From assembly GCA_041916775.1 (NCBI GenBank), contig JAYRYZ010000005.1, positions 62,001 through 126,000 on the forward strand: a DNA stretch of 64,000 bases, given 5' to 3'. Source of the DNA: UBA2357 sp041916775 (GTDB lineage: Bacteria > Pseudomonadota > Gammaproteobacteria > Burkholderiales > Rhodocyclaceae). Both the position numbers and the translations under genes were made by a program. Numbering within the stretch: the first letter of the stretch is position 1; every line of letters starts with the position of its first letter. The notes beneath the pieces were generated by a model. The model saw only the letters and a list, made by a program, of their open reading frames with translations. It made no database searches and was not told the DNA's origin. Below, piece after piece: positions 55,365 through 64,000 of this stretch.

Positions 55365-58183
55365 GTGTTGTCTTCCCCATCGACGCCCGCGCACAGCCTG
55401 TCCAGCCAGCGCTGGATGCAGGCCGAGAGCCGTTGCGGGTTGATCGGCTTGGTCAGGTAATCGTCCATACCCGCGGCGAGCGCCTCGTCGCGGTCGCTGT
55501 CCATCGCATTCGCGGTCATCGCGATGATCGGCACGGCAGGATCGAGCACCCCTGCGCGCCCCTCGCGGATCGCACGTGTCGCAGCCAGGCCGTCCATCAC
55601 CGGCATGCGGCAATCCATCAGCACCATGTCGTAGCGCCGCGTGGCGAGTCGGGCAAGCGCCTGCTCGCCGTCCTCGGCGAGTTCCACCCGATGCCCGAGT
55701 TTGCCCAGCAGCGCCATCGCGAGGCGTTGATTGGTGGCATTATCCTCCACCAGCAGGATGTCGGCATGCGCTTGAGCTTCGCGCTGGCTGTGCCAGGTCA
55801 CGATCTTGCGCTCACCACCCGAACGTGCGGGCGGTTCGCTCGCGAACACGCTCTGCAGGCAGCCCCGCAGCAGTTTTTCCTTGATCGGCTTGCTCAGGTA
55901 GGCGCCGAAGCCGGCCTCCGCAAAGCGCGCGACATCGCCCCGCAGCACAGCGGAAGTGAGCAGCACCAGCGGCGTGGACGCCCAATGGGGATCCGCCTTG
56001 ATCCAGCGCCCCAGCGCCTCGCCGTCCATGCCGGGCATCTGCAGGTCGATGATCGCGGCGTCGATGCGATGGCCGAGCGTTCCCTCCGCGCGCAGCAACT
56101 CAACCGCAGCTGCGCCCGCGGACGCGGTAAGGACCTCGCAACCCCAGCCGCGCAAAAGGGTACCCAGCACCTTCAGCGTGGTTTCGCTGTCATCGACCAC
56201 CAGCATGCGCTTGCCGGCCAGGTCGATCGCGCTCGCGCGTTGAATCGCGACGGGACCGGGCTGCAACGCGAAAGGCAGCTCGAACCAGAAGGTGGAGCCG
56301 ACCCCCACCACACTGTCGACGCCGACCTCGCCCCCCATGAGCTCGACGAGCCTGCGCGCGATCGAGAGCCCGAGCCCGGTGCCGCCGAAGCGCCGGGTAG
56401 TGGACGCATCCGCCTGGGTGAAGGGGGAGAACAGCAACGGCAGGTCGTCCGCGGCAATACCGATTCCGGTATCGCTGACCTCGACGCGCAGGCGGACAGC
56501 GGCGTCCGACTGGCCGACGAGCCCGACGGAGACCACCACCTCGCCCTTGCCGGTAAATTTGACGGCATTGCCCATGAGGTTGAGCAGCACCTGGCGCACG
56601 CGACCAGGGTCGCCACGCAGCAGCGACGGCACCTCGGGCGCCACCACACAGGCAAGCTCCAGCCCTTTCTGCGCGGCACGTACCGACAGGAGGTCCGCGA
56701 TATCGCCGAGCAGCACGCGCAGATCGAAATCGATGATCTCGATGTCGAGCTTGCCCGCCTCGATCTTGGAGAAGTCGAGGATGTCGTCGATCAGCTCGAG
56801 TAGCGCGTTGGCGCTGTTCTTAACGGTTTCGGCGTACTCGCGCTGCTCTTCGTCGAGCCCGGTGCCGAGCAGCAAGTCCGTCATGCCGATGACGCCATTC
56901 ATCGGGGTGCGGATCTCGTGGCTCATGTTCGCCAGGAAATCGCTCTTGGTGCGGTTGGCCGCCTGCGCCGCTTCGGTGGCGTGCTTGAGATCGGTGACAT
57001 CCACGGCGACGCTCACCACATGGCCGCTGGTGGTCGCGCGGTCGATCACCCGCAGCCAGCGACCGGCGCTGGTGCGCAACTCCATCGCCGGCGCCGCGCC
57101 GCGTCGGCGGCGCACCCAGTCATCCACCCAGATCTCGAGGGGTGCGGCAGCATCGGGGTAAAGACCCTGCGTCGCAGCGGCCTGCTCGATGTCGCGGAAC
57201 AGCACACCAGGCAACACCGACTCCGCACAAGGGCCGTGAACCTCGCGGTAACGCTCGTTGCAGAACACGAGGCGATCGTCCGGGTCGTACAGCGCAAAGG
57301 CCTCGTCGATCGCGCCGATCGCGGTACGCAAGGTATCCTCGCTGCGGTTGAGTGCCTCGTCGGCTGCGGCGCGCTCACGCTCGCGCGCCTCGAACAGCGA
57401 GGCTGCGAGACGGTTCACTGCGTCCACGATCTGCCCGGTCTCCCCCGGCAGCCCGGGAATCCGCCGCGTCAGATCACGCTCCATGTGCGCAAGCCCGGTC
57501 TTGATGACGTTCACGTCCCGGCTGAGGCGCTGGATGATCAACGCGATACACACCAGTGAGACGAGCAAGGCGATCGTCGCAAAGCGCAGGATCGAGTCGC
57601 GCATCCCGGCCACCTCGGCGTCGATGCGGGTGAGTAGCTCGTTCGCCCAGATGTAGCCGACCACCTCGCCGTGCTCGATGATGGGTGTCATCGCGTTCAT
57701 GATGTTGCCGCGTACCTGCGGGCCGCTCTCGATCGCCGCCGTCCCCGAAGCCAGCACCTTTCGGCCGGGGTGCTGCGCACCAATCGCGACGCCCACCTTG
57801 TCACCGTTCTCAAGCGCGGGCCCATAGGTCACGATCGCGTCCAGCCGACGGTGGTAGAAGCCGACGCCGACCCCGGGAAACGCCCCGGCGACGGACTCGG
57901 TGAATGGTGACAGGCGCTGATTGAGTCGCCACAACAGTGCCTGTCCGTCGCCACCGGAGTCGGCCTCGAGCGCCGTGAAACCGCCGGCCGCGGCGAGGTG
58001 CGAGGCCATCAGCTGGGTGACACCGAACAGGTGGTTCTCCTTCTCCTGCAGCAGCGCGGCCTTGCCGCTGAGCGTGAGGGTGTAGCCGGAGGCGAGGATG
58101 AGCGCGCTGACCGCCGGCACCATCACGAGCATCAGCTGCCAGCGCAGGTTGCGCGGCCATAGCCGCCTGAGGGCGCTCAGCAT
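55352..58183 (-). CDS. Hybrid sensor histidine kinase with two receiver domains
   Basis: This 943-residue protein has a first helix (LMLVMVPAVSALILASGYTL), a periplasmic sensor of about 150 residues, a second helix (ATIALLVSLVCIALII) and HAMP. A PAS domain (about 290-400), HisKA with MSHEIRTPMNG (His near 419) and an HATPase with DTGIGI and GTGLGLSIARRLVELMGG follow. The receivers have IIDLQMPGMDG (near 710) and MDCRMPVMDG (near 855). There is no HPt domain, so the relay needs another protein. It sits 34 nt downstream of the second kinase gene. Confidence 0.93.
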   Translation of the reverse strand: MLSALRRLWPRNLRWQLMLVMVPAVSALILASGYTLTLSGKAALLQEKENHLFGVTQLMASHLAAAGGFTALEADSGGDGQALLWRLNQRLSPFTESVAGAFPGVGVGFYHRRLDAIVTYGPALENGDKVGVAIGAQHPGRKVLASGTAAIESGPQVRGNIMNAMTPIIEHGEVVGYIWANELLTRIDAEVAGMRDSILRFATIALLVSLVCIALIIQRLSRDVNVIKTGLAHMERDLTRRIPGLPGETGQIVDAVNRLAASLFEARERERAAADEALNRSEDTLRTAIGAIDEAFALYDPDDRLVFCNERYREVHGPCAESVLPGVLFRDIEQAAATQGLYPDAAAPLEIWVDDWVRRRRGAAPAMELRTSAGRWLRVIDRATTSGHVVSVAVDVTDLKHATEAAQAANRTKSDFLANMSHEIRTPMNGVIGMTDLLLGTGLDEEQREYAETVKNSANALLELIDDILDFSKIEAGKLDIEIIDFDLRVLLGDIADLLSVRAAQKGLELACVVAPEVPSLLRGDPGRVRQVLLNLMGNAVKFTGKGEVVVSVGLVGQSDAAVRLRVEVSDTGIGIAADDLPLLFSPFTQADASTTRRFGGTGLGLSIARRLVELMGGEVGVDSVVGVGSTFWFELPFALQPGPVAIQRASAIDLAGKRMLVVDDSETTLKVLGTLLRGWGCEVLTASAGAAAVELLRAEGTLGHRIDAAIIDLQMPGMDGEALGRWIKADPHWASTPLVLLTSAVLRGDVARFAEAGFGAYLSKPIKEKLLRGCLQSVFASEPPARSGGERKIVTWHSQREAQAHADILLVEDNATNQRLAMALLGKLGHRVELAEDGEQALARLATRRYDMVLMDCRMPVMDGLAATRAIREGRAGVLDPAVPIIAMTANAMDSDRDEALAAGMDDYLTKPINPQRLSACIQRWLDRLCAGVDGEDNTCAY

Positions 58184-58217
58184 CCTGCACCTTCGTCTTC
58201 GATGGACTTGGGCGCGT

Positions 58218-60764
58218 TCATGCTGCCCCCCCGCCCTGCAGCGGCAGATGCAGACTGAAGGTGGAGCCCTCGCCGGGGACGGACACCAGCGTGATGCGGC
58301 CGCCCATCATGGCGGCAAACTGCTGCGCGAGCGCGAGACCGAGGCCGGTGCCGCCATGGGTGCGGGTGTCGAAACGATCGACCTGGCGGAACTTCTCGAA
58401 CACGTGCGCCTGATTCTCCGGAGCGATGCCACAGCCCGTATCGGAAACGGCGATCACGAGCTCGCCGAACTCAACCACGGCGTGCAGCGTCACGCGCCCC
58501 GCCGGGGTGAACTTGACCGCGTTGTTGAGCAGATTGTTGAGTACCTGACGCAGGCGAGTGGCATCCGCATCCACCGACTCGGGAAGCGCGTCGTCCAGGT
58601 CGAGAGCGAACGCGAGGCGCTTCGCGGCGGCGTCGCCACGGTGCAGGCCGGCGACTTCCTCGATCAACGGGCGCAGCGCGACCGGCGTCAACGACAGCTC
58701 CATGCGCCCTGCCTCGATCTTCGACAGGTCGAGGAGATCATTCACGACCGACAGCAGATGCTTGCCGCTCTCGTGAATGGTGCGGGCGTAGTCCGCATGC
58801 TCGGGATTCTCCATCTCGAGCGTCAGGAGCTCGGCAAAACCAAGGATCCCGTTGAGCGGCGTGCGCAACTCATGCGACACCACGGCGAGGAACTCGGACT
58901 TGGTACGGTTGGCTTCCTCGGCCTTCAGCCGCGCCTCGTCGAGCCGCCCGAACGATTCCTCTACACTGTCCGCCATGGTGTTGAAGGAGCGCGCGAGGTC
59001 GCCCATCTCGTCGTCGGAACCCGTCTCCAGCCGATAGGCCAGATCCCCCCCCTCGAAACGGTGGATGCCGGCGATCATGCGCGTGATGCGGGTGGTGAGG
59101 AAATTGGCCATCATGATCGCGATCACGATCACGACGACGATCATCGCCAGCGTCGAGCCCGCCAGGCCCCACGCGGTGGTCGCCAGGTTCTGGTCGATGC
59201 CGGCGAGCATGCGCTCGGTACGCTGGCGTGACTCGACGTCCTTGTCGTCGATGACGCGCGCAATGCGTTGGCCGGATTCAGTGGCGGCGCGATGGAAATC
59301 GTCGACATTGGCGCCTATGGTCACGAAACCGAAACCCTGGGCGCTCTGTCCGTACTGCCCGGTGTAATAGGGGATCGCGGCGGCGGTGGTGAGCTTCCAC
59401 AGCCCGCTGAAGAAGATCGCGAAAGAGCCCGAGCCGCCATGCTCGGTAAGCGCCTTCCAACCCTCGCACTGGGGCGAGAAGTTGAGGTAGCGGCAGTCGA
59501 GCCCCACCGAGCCGGCCTTCACCAGCGCAGTGGCCGGCTTGCGCTGCAGCGACTGATCGCGGAAGGGTTCGACGCCGGCGAGGAACACATGCGACGGCAG
59601 ACCGCTCTGTTGCCACTCCGCATACAGGACCTCGTCCATCCAGGGCGTCGCCGGATCTCCGGTCTCGGGATCATAGCCGGTGATGAAATAGTCTCGGGGG
59701 TGGGAGATCGAGCGGCTCTTGTGATCCCAGATGAAGGCGTAGTTGCCCTTGATTGCGTCGATGATCGGCGTGTAGCGCTGCTCCGTGGGCATCAGCCGGT
59801 CGGTGAACTGGCGGATATGGTCGTGGTCCAGCGCGAGTGTGACGTATCCGACGATCGCCCCGCCCTCGACCACCGGCGTGGCCCAGCGCACGATGCCGCG
59901 GAAGCGCTTGCCGACCGGATTCTCGGTGCCTGCATAGGCGGACAGCTCGGGCTCGAAGGGTCGCCCCGCCTTCTCGGCCGCCGCCGGCGTGTAGGGGCCA
60001 ACGAAGTGTCCGGGCACATAGGCACCGATCACATCCGACACATAGACCTCGCCCGGCTTGAGCTTCTGCAACTCGGGCCAATAGGTTTCGGCGCGCACGA
60101 AGGTCTGCGCGCGCTGGCTCACGTCGCGCAGCTCGCCGGGCATCATTGGATCTGTGGTGACCTTCACACGCTCGCGACCATCCAGCCCGACGTAGGACAT
60201 CTCCAGGAACAGCGCACGTGTTTCACGCTCGCCGAGATATTCCGGCGCGCGGGCATGAAAGTCGGTGGCGTTGTCGGGTGCGATGCGCCGCGTCACCAAG
60301 GCGTCCGACTGGTGCGGATCGACCGGCTCCCAGCTGAGCTTGTCGGCGGACAGGCGGTACGCGCCGTGCTGGTAGAGATGGCGCACCCGGTGGGCGAGGA
60401 AGCTGCGGTAGGCCGCTTCGCTGCGCGGCAACCGGGACGCGGCGAGAATGTCGGCGTCACGCTCGTAGAGGAAGTTCGCGATTTGCCGCGCGGCCTCGGT
60501 CGTCATGGACTCGATCGCCTCGCGAGAACGCGCGTCCAGCGCCTTGATCGCATCCTGGGTGACGGTGTCACCCACCGCCCGGATCGACTTCAGCATGTCG
60601 CCAGCCATCGCGCTCGCGTCTTCCGCCACCCGTGTCCCCAGGTTCTGCGCGGAGTGCCAGGCGAACCAGGCCAGCAACAGCAAGGGCAACACCTTGATGA
60701 GGACGAAGATCGCGATCAGCTTGCCGCGGATGCCCTTGAGCATGGAGGACTTGAGAAGTGCCAT
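58218..60764 (-). CDS. Membrane sensor histidine kinase with a large periplasmic sensor
   Basis: The protein has 848 residues from ATG 60764 (a TTG at 60800 is possible). A first helix (LIAIFVLIKVLPLLLLAWFA), a long periplasmic Cache-like sensor (about 40-490) and a second helix (TLAMIVVVIVIAIMMANFL) lead to HAMP, HisKA with VSHELRTPLNG (His near 628) and HATPase with DTGCGIAPEN and GTGLGLALAQQFAAMMGG. The sensor holds a Cys pair (LDCRYLNFSPQC). There is no receiver, and the receiver-only gene is two genes away. It is the first gene of a kinase-kinase-receiver set. Confidence 0.92.
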   Translation of the reverse strand: MALLKSSMLKGIRGKLIAIFVLIKVLPLLLLAWFAWHSAQNLGTRVAEDASAMAGDMLKSIRAVGDTVTQDAIKALDARSREAIESMTTEAARQIANFLYERDADILAASRLPRSEAAYRSFLAHRVRHLYQHGAYRLSADKLSWEPVDPHQSDALVTRRIAPDNATDFHARAPEYLGERETRALFLEMSYVGLDGRERVKVTTDPMMPGELRDVSQRAQTFVRAETYWPELQKLKPGEVYVSDVIGAYVPGHFVGPYTPAAAEKAGRPFEPELSAYAGTENPVGKRFRGIVRWATPVVEGGAIVGYVTLALDHDHIRQFTDRLMPTEQRYTPIIDAIKGNYAFIWDHKSRSISHPRDYFITGYDPETGDPATPWMDEVLYAEWQQSGLPSHVFLAGVEPFRDQSLQRKPATALVKAGSVGLDCRYLNFSPQCEGWKALTEHGGSGSFAIFFSGLWKLTTAAAIPYYTGQYGQSAQGFGFVTIGANVDDFHRAATESGQRIARVIDDKDVESRQRTERMLAGIDQNLATTAWGLAGSTLAMIVVVIVIAIMMANFLTTRITRMIAGIHRFEGGDLAYRLETGSDDEMGDLARSFNTMADSVEESFGRLDEARLKAEEANRTKSEFLAVVSHELRTPLNGILGFAELLTLEMENPEHADYARTIHESGKHLLSVVNDLLDLSKIEAGRMELSLTPVALRPLIEEVAGLHRGDAAAKRLAFALDLDDALPESVDADATRLRQVLNNLLNNAVKFTPAGRVTLHAVVEFGELVIAVSDTGCGIAPENQAHVFEKFRQVDRFDTRTHGGTGLGLALAQQFAAMMGGRITLVSVPGEGSTFSLHLPLQGGGAA

Positions 60765-61020
60765 GAATGCCTGCGAACTGTCCCGCTCGCGGCCTGCCAA
60801 CTGCGCGCTGCAGCTACCCTACCTGGCGGAATGAAAATAAGTGACAGATATTAACAAACAAGTCGGCAACCGCCGGTGAGGTGGATCACGTTCGCGGTAT
60901 TGGTGGGGCCAGATTCAGATGTCCCACCAACTGCGTCACGCACCTGACAACAGGGGCGATGCATGGCGCGATGACTTGGGGCTATAGTCACGCAAGAGTA
61001 TCGAGCGAGCATGCACAACC

Positions 61021-61491
61021 ATGACACGCCATGCACTTCCGCCAGAGCCGGCGATCAGGCCGAGATTCCACATCCAGCGCCGTGACGGGCTGTACGCACC
61101 GATTCCGTTCATGTTCGTGTCTCAGCGGATGTGCAACGAGATCCTCGCCGAACGCAGCCAGATTCTGGACCTCACACCGGCCAACCGACAGAAGCAACAA
61201 CGGGTCATGCTCGAGCGCTACGACCCGCGCATCAGCGTGAGCGCATTCTCGAGCCTGCTCGCCCTGTTCAACCCGCTTGCTGCTCCGGCCGCCCCCGACA
61301 CACGACTACCGGATCAGTCACAACTCGCGCGTGGCCGCGCCAGCGACGCTTGCGGGCTGCGAAACACCAACGGCGATTCGACCACCAGCCTGCCCTCCTG
61401 CGCCTGCGCCACTGCTTCCAGCACACGCCCGTGGGCGGGCGACTTGTCGCACACCGGGTCCGCCAAGGCAGGGTCGCCGGCCAGCATGTAG
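61021..61491 (+). CDS. Uncertain small gene, tail antisense to pqqE
   Basis: The frame codes 156 residues. The first 95 or so codons have strongly G/C third bases, as in real genes here (FMFVSQRMCNEIL, then VMLERYDPRIS), while the rest overlaps pqqE by 178 bp antisense and looks like shadow. I do not recognise the protein. It may be a real small gene with a late stop, or a remnant of a gene cut by rearrangement. If it is not real, 60765-61313 is a 549-bp gene-free stretch with an AT-rich spot (60830-60870) that should hold the kinase promoter. Confidence 0.35.
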   Translation: MTRHALPPEPAIRPRFHIQRRDGLYAPIPFMFVSQRMCNEILAERSQILDLTPANRQKQQRVMLERYDPRISVSAFSSLLALFNPLAAPAAPDTRLPDQSQLARGRASDACGLRNTNGDSTTSLPSCACATASSTRPWAGDLSHTGSAKAGSPASM

Positions 61492-62468
61492 GCTTGGCAA
61501 CGGCAGCCGCCGTGATCCTTGTCCTTGTCGGGGCAGCTGCGGCAGGGCTCCTGCATCCAGCCGTCGCCACGGTAGCGGTTGAAGCCTTCCGACGCATACC
61601 AGATGCTGCGCACGTCGCTGTCGCGCACGTTCGGAAACGCCAGCCCCGGCAACATCCTCGCGGTGTGGCAGGGCAAGGCGGTGCCGTCCGGGGTGATCGT
61701 CAGGAACACGTTACCCCAGCCGTTCATGCATTTCTTGGGGCGGTTCTCGTAATAGTCGGGCACCACGAAGAAGATGCGGATGCGCTCGCCGTACTCGGCA
61801 CGCCTCGCGTTCGTCACCGCCTCGGCGCGCACGATCTGCTCGCGTGAAGGCAGGAGCTGGTCGCGGTTGAGCATCGCCCATGAGTAGTACTGGCTGTTCG
61901 CGAGCTCGAGGTACTCGGCCTCCAGTTCCACCGCGAGGTCGATGATGCGGTCGATGTAGTCGATGTTGAGCCGGTGGATGACGCAGTTCATCACCATCGG
62001 CCAGCCGTGGCCCTTGATGATGTCCGCGACCTTGCGCTTGAGGTCGAAGGTGCGGGTGTGCGACAGGAAGTCGTTGAGCTCGCGGGTGGAGTCCTGAAAG
62101 GACAGCTGGATGTGATCCAGCCCGGCGCGTTTGAGCGCATCCGCGCGCGCCTCGGTCAGACCCACGCCCGAGGTCAGCAGGTTGGTGTAGAAACCGAGGC
62201 GGTGCGCCTCCGCAACCAGTTCCTCCAGATCCTCGCGCAGCAGCGGCTCGCCACCCGAGAAGCCGCACTGCACGCTGCCCGCGGCGCGCGCCTCGCGCAG
62301 CACGCGGATCCAGTCGGCGGTGTCGAGCTCCTGGGGCGTGTGTGCGAAATCCACCGGGTTGTAGCAGAACACGCAGTGCAGCGGGCAGCGGTAGGTGAGC
62401 TCCGCCAACAGCCACAGCGGCGGGCCGACCTGCAGCGACGGCGAAACGGGTGCCTCGGCAGGATTCAT
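61314..62468 (-). CDS. pqqE: PQQ biosynthesis radical SAM enzyme PqqE
   Basis: The 384-residue enzyme has the radical SAM motif CPLHCVFCYNP near residues 32-38 and the GFSGGEPLLREDL segment. A C-terminal twitch/SPASM region with CRSCPDKDKDHGGCRCQAYM carries auxiliary clusters. It joins the Glu and Tyr side chains of the peptide PqqA, delivered by PqqD. The gap to pqqD is 24 nt. Confidence 0.96.
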   Translation of the reverse strand: MNPAEAPVSPSLQVGPPLWLLAELTYRCPLHCVFCYNPVDFAHTPQELDTADWIRVLREARAAGSVQCGFSGGEPLLREDLEELVAEAHRLGFYTNLLTSGVGLTEARADALKRAGLDHIQLSFQDSTRELNDFLSHTRTFDLKRKVADIIKGHGWPMVMNCVIHRLNIDYIDRIIDLAVELEAEYLELANSQYYSWAMLNRDQLLPSREQIVRAEAVTNARRAEYGERIRIFFVVPDYYENRPKKCMNGWGNVFLTITPDGTALPCHTARMLPGLAFPNVRDSDVRSIWYASEGFNRYRGDGWMQEPCRSCPDKDKDHGGCRCQAYMLAGDPALADPVCDKSPAHGRVLEAVAQAQEGRLVVESPLVFRSPQASLARPRASCD

Positions 62469-62492
62469 CGATGCGTCCTCATGGGCAGTGCC

Positions 62493-62777
62493 TTACAGCG
62501 CCACCCATTGGCGGGTTCGCGCCATCGCGAGGAAGGCCTCGACCTCGGGCGCGAGCCCGGCCGCCTGGAAGGCCGCCTCCAGTTCGGCGACGATCTCCGC
62601 GACCGTGCGCACGCCGTCGCAGCGCCTGAGGATCTCGCCCGCGCTCTGGTTGAGCTTCACCATGCCCTCGGGGTAGAGCAGCACCCAGGCCTGCTGGGCC
62701 TCTTCCCACTGAAGGCGGAACTTGCGCGAGATCGTGGGCCGGACCGCGGCCTGCATCGGCTCTGCTGCCGCGCTCAT
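62493..62777 (-). CDS. pqqD: PQQ biosynthesis peptide chaperone PqqD
   Basis: The protein has 94 residues from ATG 62777, overlapping the pqqC stop (ATGA). It has the PqqD pattern RKFRLQWEEAQQAWVLLYPE, GMVKLNQSAGEILRRCDG and VAEIVAELEAAF. It binds PqqA and hands it to PqqE. Confidence 0.95.
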   Translation of the reverse strand: MSAAAEPMQAAVRPTISRKFRLQWEEAQQAWVLLYPEGMVKLNQSAGEILRRCDGVRTVAEIVAELEAAFQAAGLAPEVEAFLAMARTRQWVAL

Positions 62778-63544
62778 GCCTTTGGTCCCTTGATCTCGAT
62801 GTCGCACTGGCTGAGCATGATCCCGTCGGCGAGCGCCCACAGCACATCGAGCTTGAACTGCAGGATCTCCAGCGCGCGCTCCTGCATCGCCCGAGTCTGG
62901 CTGAAGTAGTCGAGCGTGAAGCGCAGCCCGTGCTCGACATCGCGCCGCGCCTGGGTGAGGCGGTTGCGGAAGTACTGCAGCCCGGCGGTATCCACCCACG
63001 GGTACTGGCTCGGCCAGGTATCGATGCGCTGCTGATGGATGTGCGGCGCGAAGAGCTCGGTGAGGCTGGAAGCCACCGCCTCCTGCCAGGGCCGCTGGCG
63101 GGCGAAGTTGATGTAGGCATCCACCGCGAAGCGCACCGATGGCACGACGTGGCGCAGCGAGGTGACGTCGTCGCGGCTGAGGCCCACCGCCTCGCCGAGA
63201 CGGATCCAGGCCTCGATGCCGCCGGGGTCGTCCAGCCCGCCGATCTGGAAGCCGTCGTGGTCTAGGATGCGCTGTATCCACTCGCGGCGAATCTCGCGAT
63301 CGGGACAGTTGGAGAGGATGGCCGCATCCTTCACCGGAATCGCGATCTGGTAATAGAAGCGGTTGGCGACCCAGCCGCGCAGCTGCGCCGGGGTGAGCCG
63401 CCCTTCCGCCATCATCACGTGGAAGGGGTGGTGGATGTGATAGCCGCTGCCCTTGTCGCGCAGCAGCATCTCGAACTCGGCGCGGCTCCAGGGGGCGCGG
63501 CTGTCCGGCGCGGTCAGCATTGCAGTGTGTTCTATCGTGCTCAC
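62774..63544 (-). CDS. pqqC: Pyrroloquinoline-quinone synthase PqqC
   Basis: The 256-residue protein has the PqqC signatures YHIHHPFHVMMAEGRL, RGWVANRFYYQIAIPVKDAA and SSLTELFAPHIHQQRI. It does the final eight-electron ring-closing oxidation with O2 and no cofactor. The start is GTG 63544, overlapping pqqB TGA (GTGA); an ATG eight codons later is possible. Confidence 0.96.
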   Translation of the reverse strand: MSTIEHTAMLTAPDSRAPWSRAEFEMLLRDKGSGYHIHHPFHVMMAEGRLTPAQLRGWVANRFYYQIAIPVKDAAILSNCPDREIRREWIQRILDHDGFQIGGLDDPGGIEAWIRLGEAVGLSRDDVTSLRHVVPSVRFAVDAYINFARQRPWQEAVASSLTELFAPHIHQQRIDTWPSQYPWVDTAGLQYFRNRLTQARRDVEHGLRFTLDYFSQTRAMQERALEILQFKLDVLWALADGIMLSQCDIEIKGPKA

Positions 63545-64000
63545 AGGACAATCTCCATGCCGTCGTGGGCCACCTCGATCCCGCTGGCGGTGAGCAACGC
63601 CCGCTCGGGGCTGTCCTCATCCAGGATGGGGTTGGTGTTGTTGATGTGGATCAGCACCTTGCGCGTGCTTGCCGGCAGCTCTGCGAGCCACTCGAGCATG
63701 CCACCCGCGCCCGACTGCGGCAGGTGCCCCATCGCGCGCGAGGTCTTGGAAGACGCGCCGAGGCGGATCATCTCGTCGTCGGTCCACAAGGTGCCGTCGA
63801 CCAGCACGCAGTCGGCCGCGCGCATCGCCTCCCACACTGGCGCCTCCATCTCGCCGAGCCCGGGTGCATAGAACAGGCGCTTGCCGGAGCGGGTGTCGGT
63901 GAGTGTGACGCCGATGTTGTCGCCCGGCTGCGGCTGGTCGCGGTGCGGGGAGTACGGCGGCGCGTTGCTGATCAGCGGCAGCGCGGTGAACGCGAGGCCC
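63541..64000 (-). CDS. pqqB: PQQ biosynthesis protein PqqB, C-terminal part (5' end outside the window)
   Basis: The frame is open to the window edge and encodes about 152 C-terminal residues, including LPLISNAPPYSPHRDQ, GDNIGVTLTD, YAPGLGEMEAP and LIHINNTNPILDEDS. This metallo-beta-lactamase-fold protein hydroxylates the tyrosine of cut PqqA. The operon reads pqqB-C-D-E; pqqA should lie beyond 64000. Confidence 0.95.
   Translation of the reverse strand, partial: GLAFTALPLISNAPPYSPHRDQPQPGDNIGVTLTDTRSGKRLFYAPGLGEMEAPVWEAMRAADCVLVDGTLWTDDEMIRLGASSKTSRAMGHLPQSGAGGMLEWLAELPASTRKVLIHINNTNPILDEDSPERALLTASGIEVAHDGMEIVL

Overview
The window looks like the chromosome of a Betaproteobacterium, most likely Rhodocyclales (Thauera, Azoarcus or Aromatoleum type). 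It is GC-rich with strong G/C preference in third codon positions and dense operons with 4-bp stop/start overlaps. It carries a phaC-phaB-phaB-phaR set, gcvTHP behind a tandem glycine riboswitch, an oxaloacetate/methylmalonyl-CoA-type sodium pump, a PQQ operon and many c-di-GMP and histidine kinase genes. The genus is inference. I saw no tRNA, rRNA, insertion sequence, prophage or CRISPR array.

Layout. 1-3973: end of a MarR regulator, an FAD-linked 2-hydroxyacid dehydrogenase coupled to a patatin-like protein, and rimO. 4024-8305: polyhydroxyalkanoate (PHA) block phaC, phaB2, phaB1, phaR (minus strand), with two terminators and a TGC-rich palindrome cluster in front of phaB1. 8392-12731: small membrane protein, pgeF, rluD, bamD, manC. 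12832-22334: a spermidine/putrescine-type ABC importer ending in an ornithine cyclodeaminase family gene, a LysR regulator, and divergent omega-amino-acid transaminase plus malonate/methylmalonate semialdehyde dehydrogenase. Together these read as uptake and catabolism of amines or beta-amino acids. 22431-28009: a seven-gene housekeeping run (hydrolase, PHP nuclease, YciO/TsaC, M50 protease, scpA, scpB, rluB). 28090-33007: riboswitch-controlled glycine cleavage genes.

33165-38000 holds a GH17 membrane protein and a GH17-GT2 fusion that resemble the NdvC/NdvB pair for cyclic beta-(1,3),(1,6)-glucan, with an antisense membrane gene between them. 38061-40349 is a flavin split-barrel gene divergent from a MocR regulator. 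40505-44160 is a four-gene biotin-dependent sodium-pumping decarboxylase of unknown substrate. 44250-46051 is a LysR gene divergent from a ferredoxin-NADP reductase. 46137-50155 has a MAPEG protein, an ABC exporter and ettA.

50210-60764 is a signalling block: a REC-PAS-GGDEF-EAL protein, an EamA exporter, an EAL phosphodiesterase, a receiver-only protein coupled to a hybrid kinase, and a second membrane kinase. 61021-64000 has one uncertain small gene and then pqqE, pqqD, pqqC and a partial pqqB that runs off the end. The best candidates for new biology are the glucan pair with its antisense gene, the decarboxylase whose substrate is unknown, the amine-catabolism module with palindromes at its promoters, and the signalling block beside pqq.
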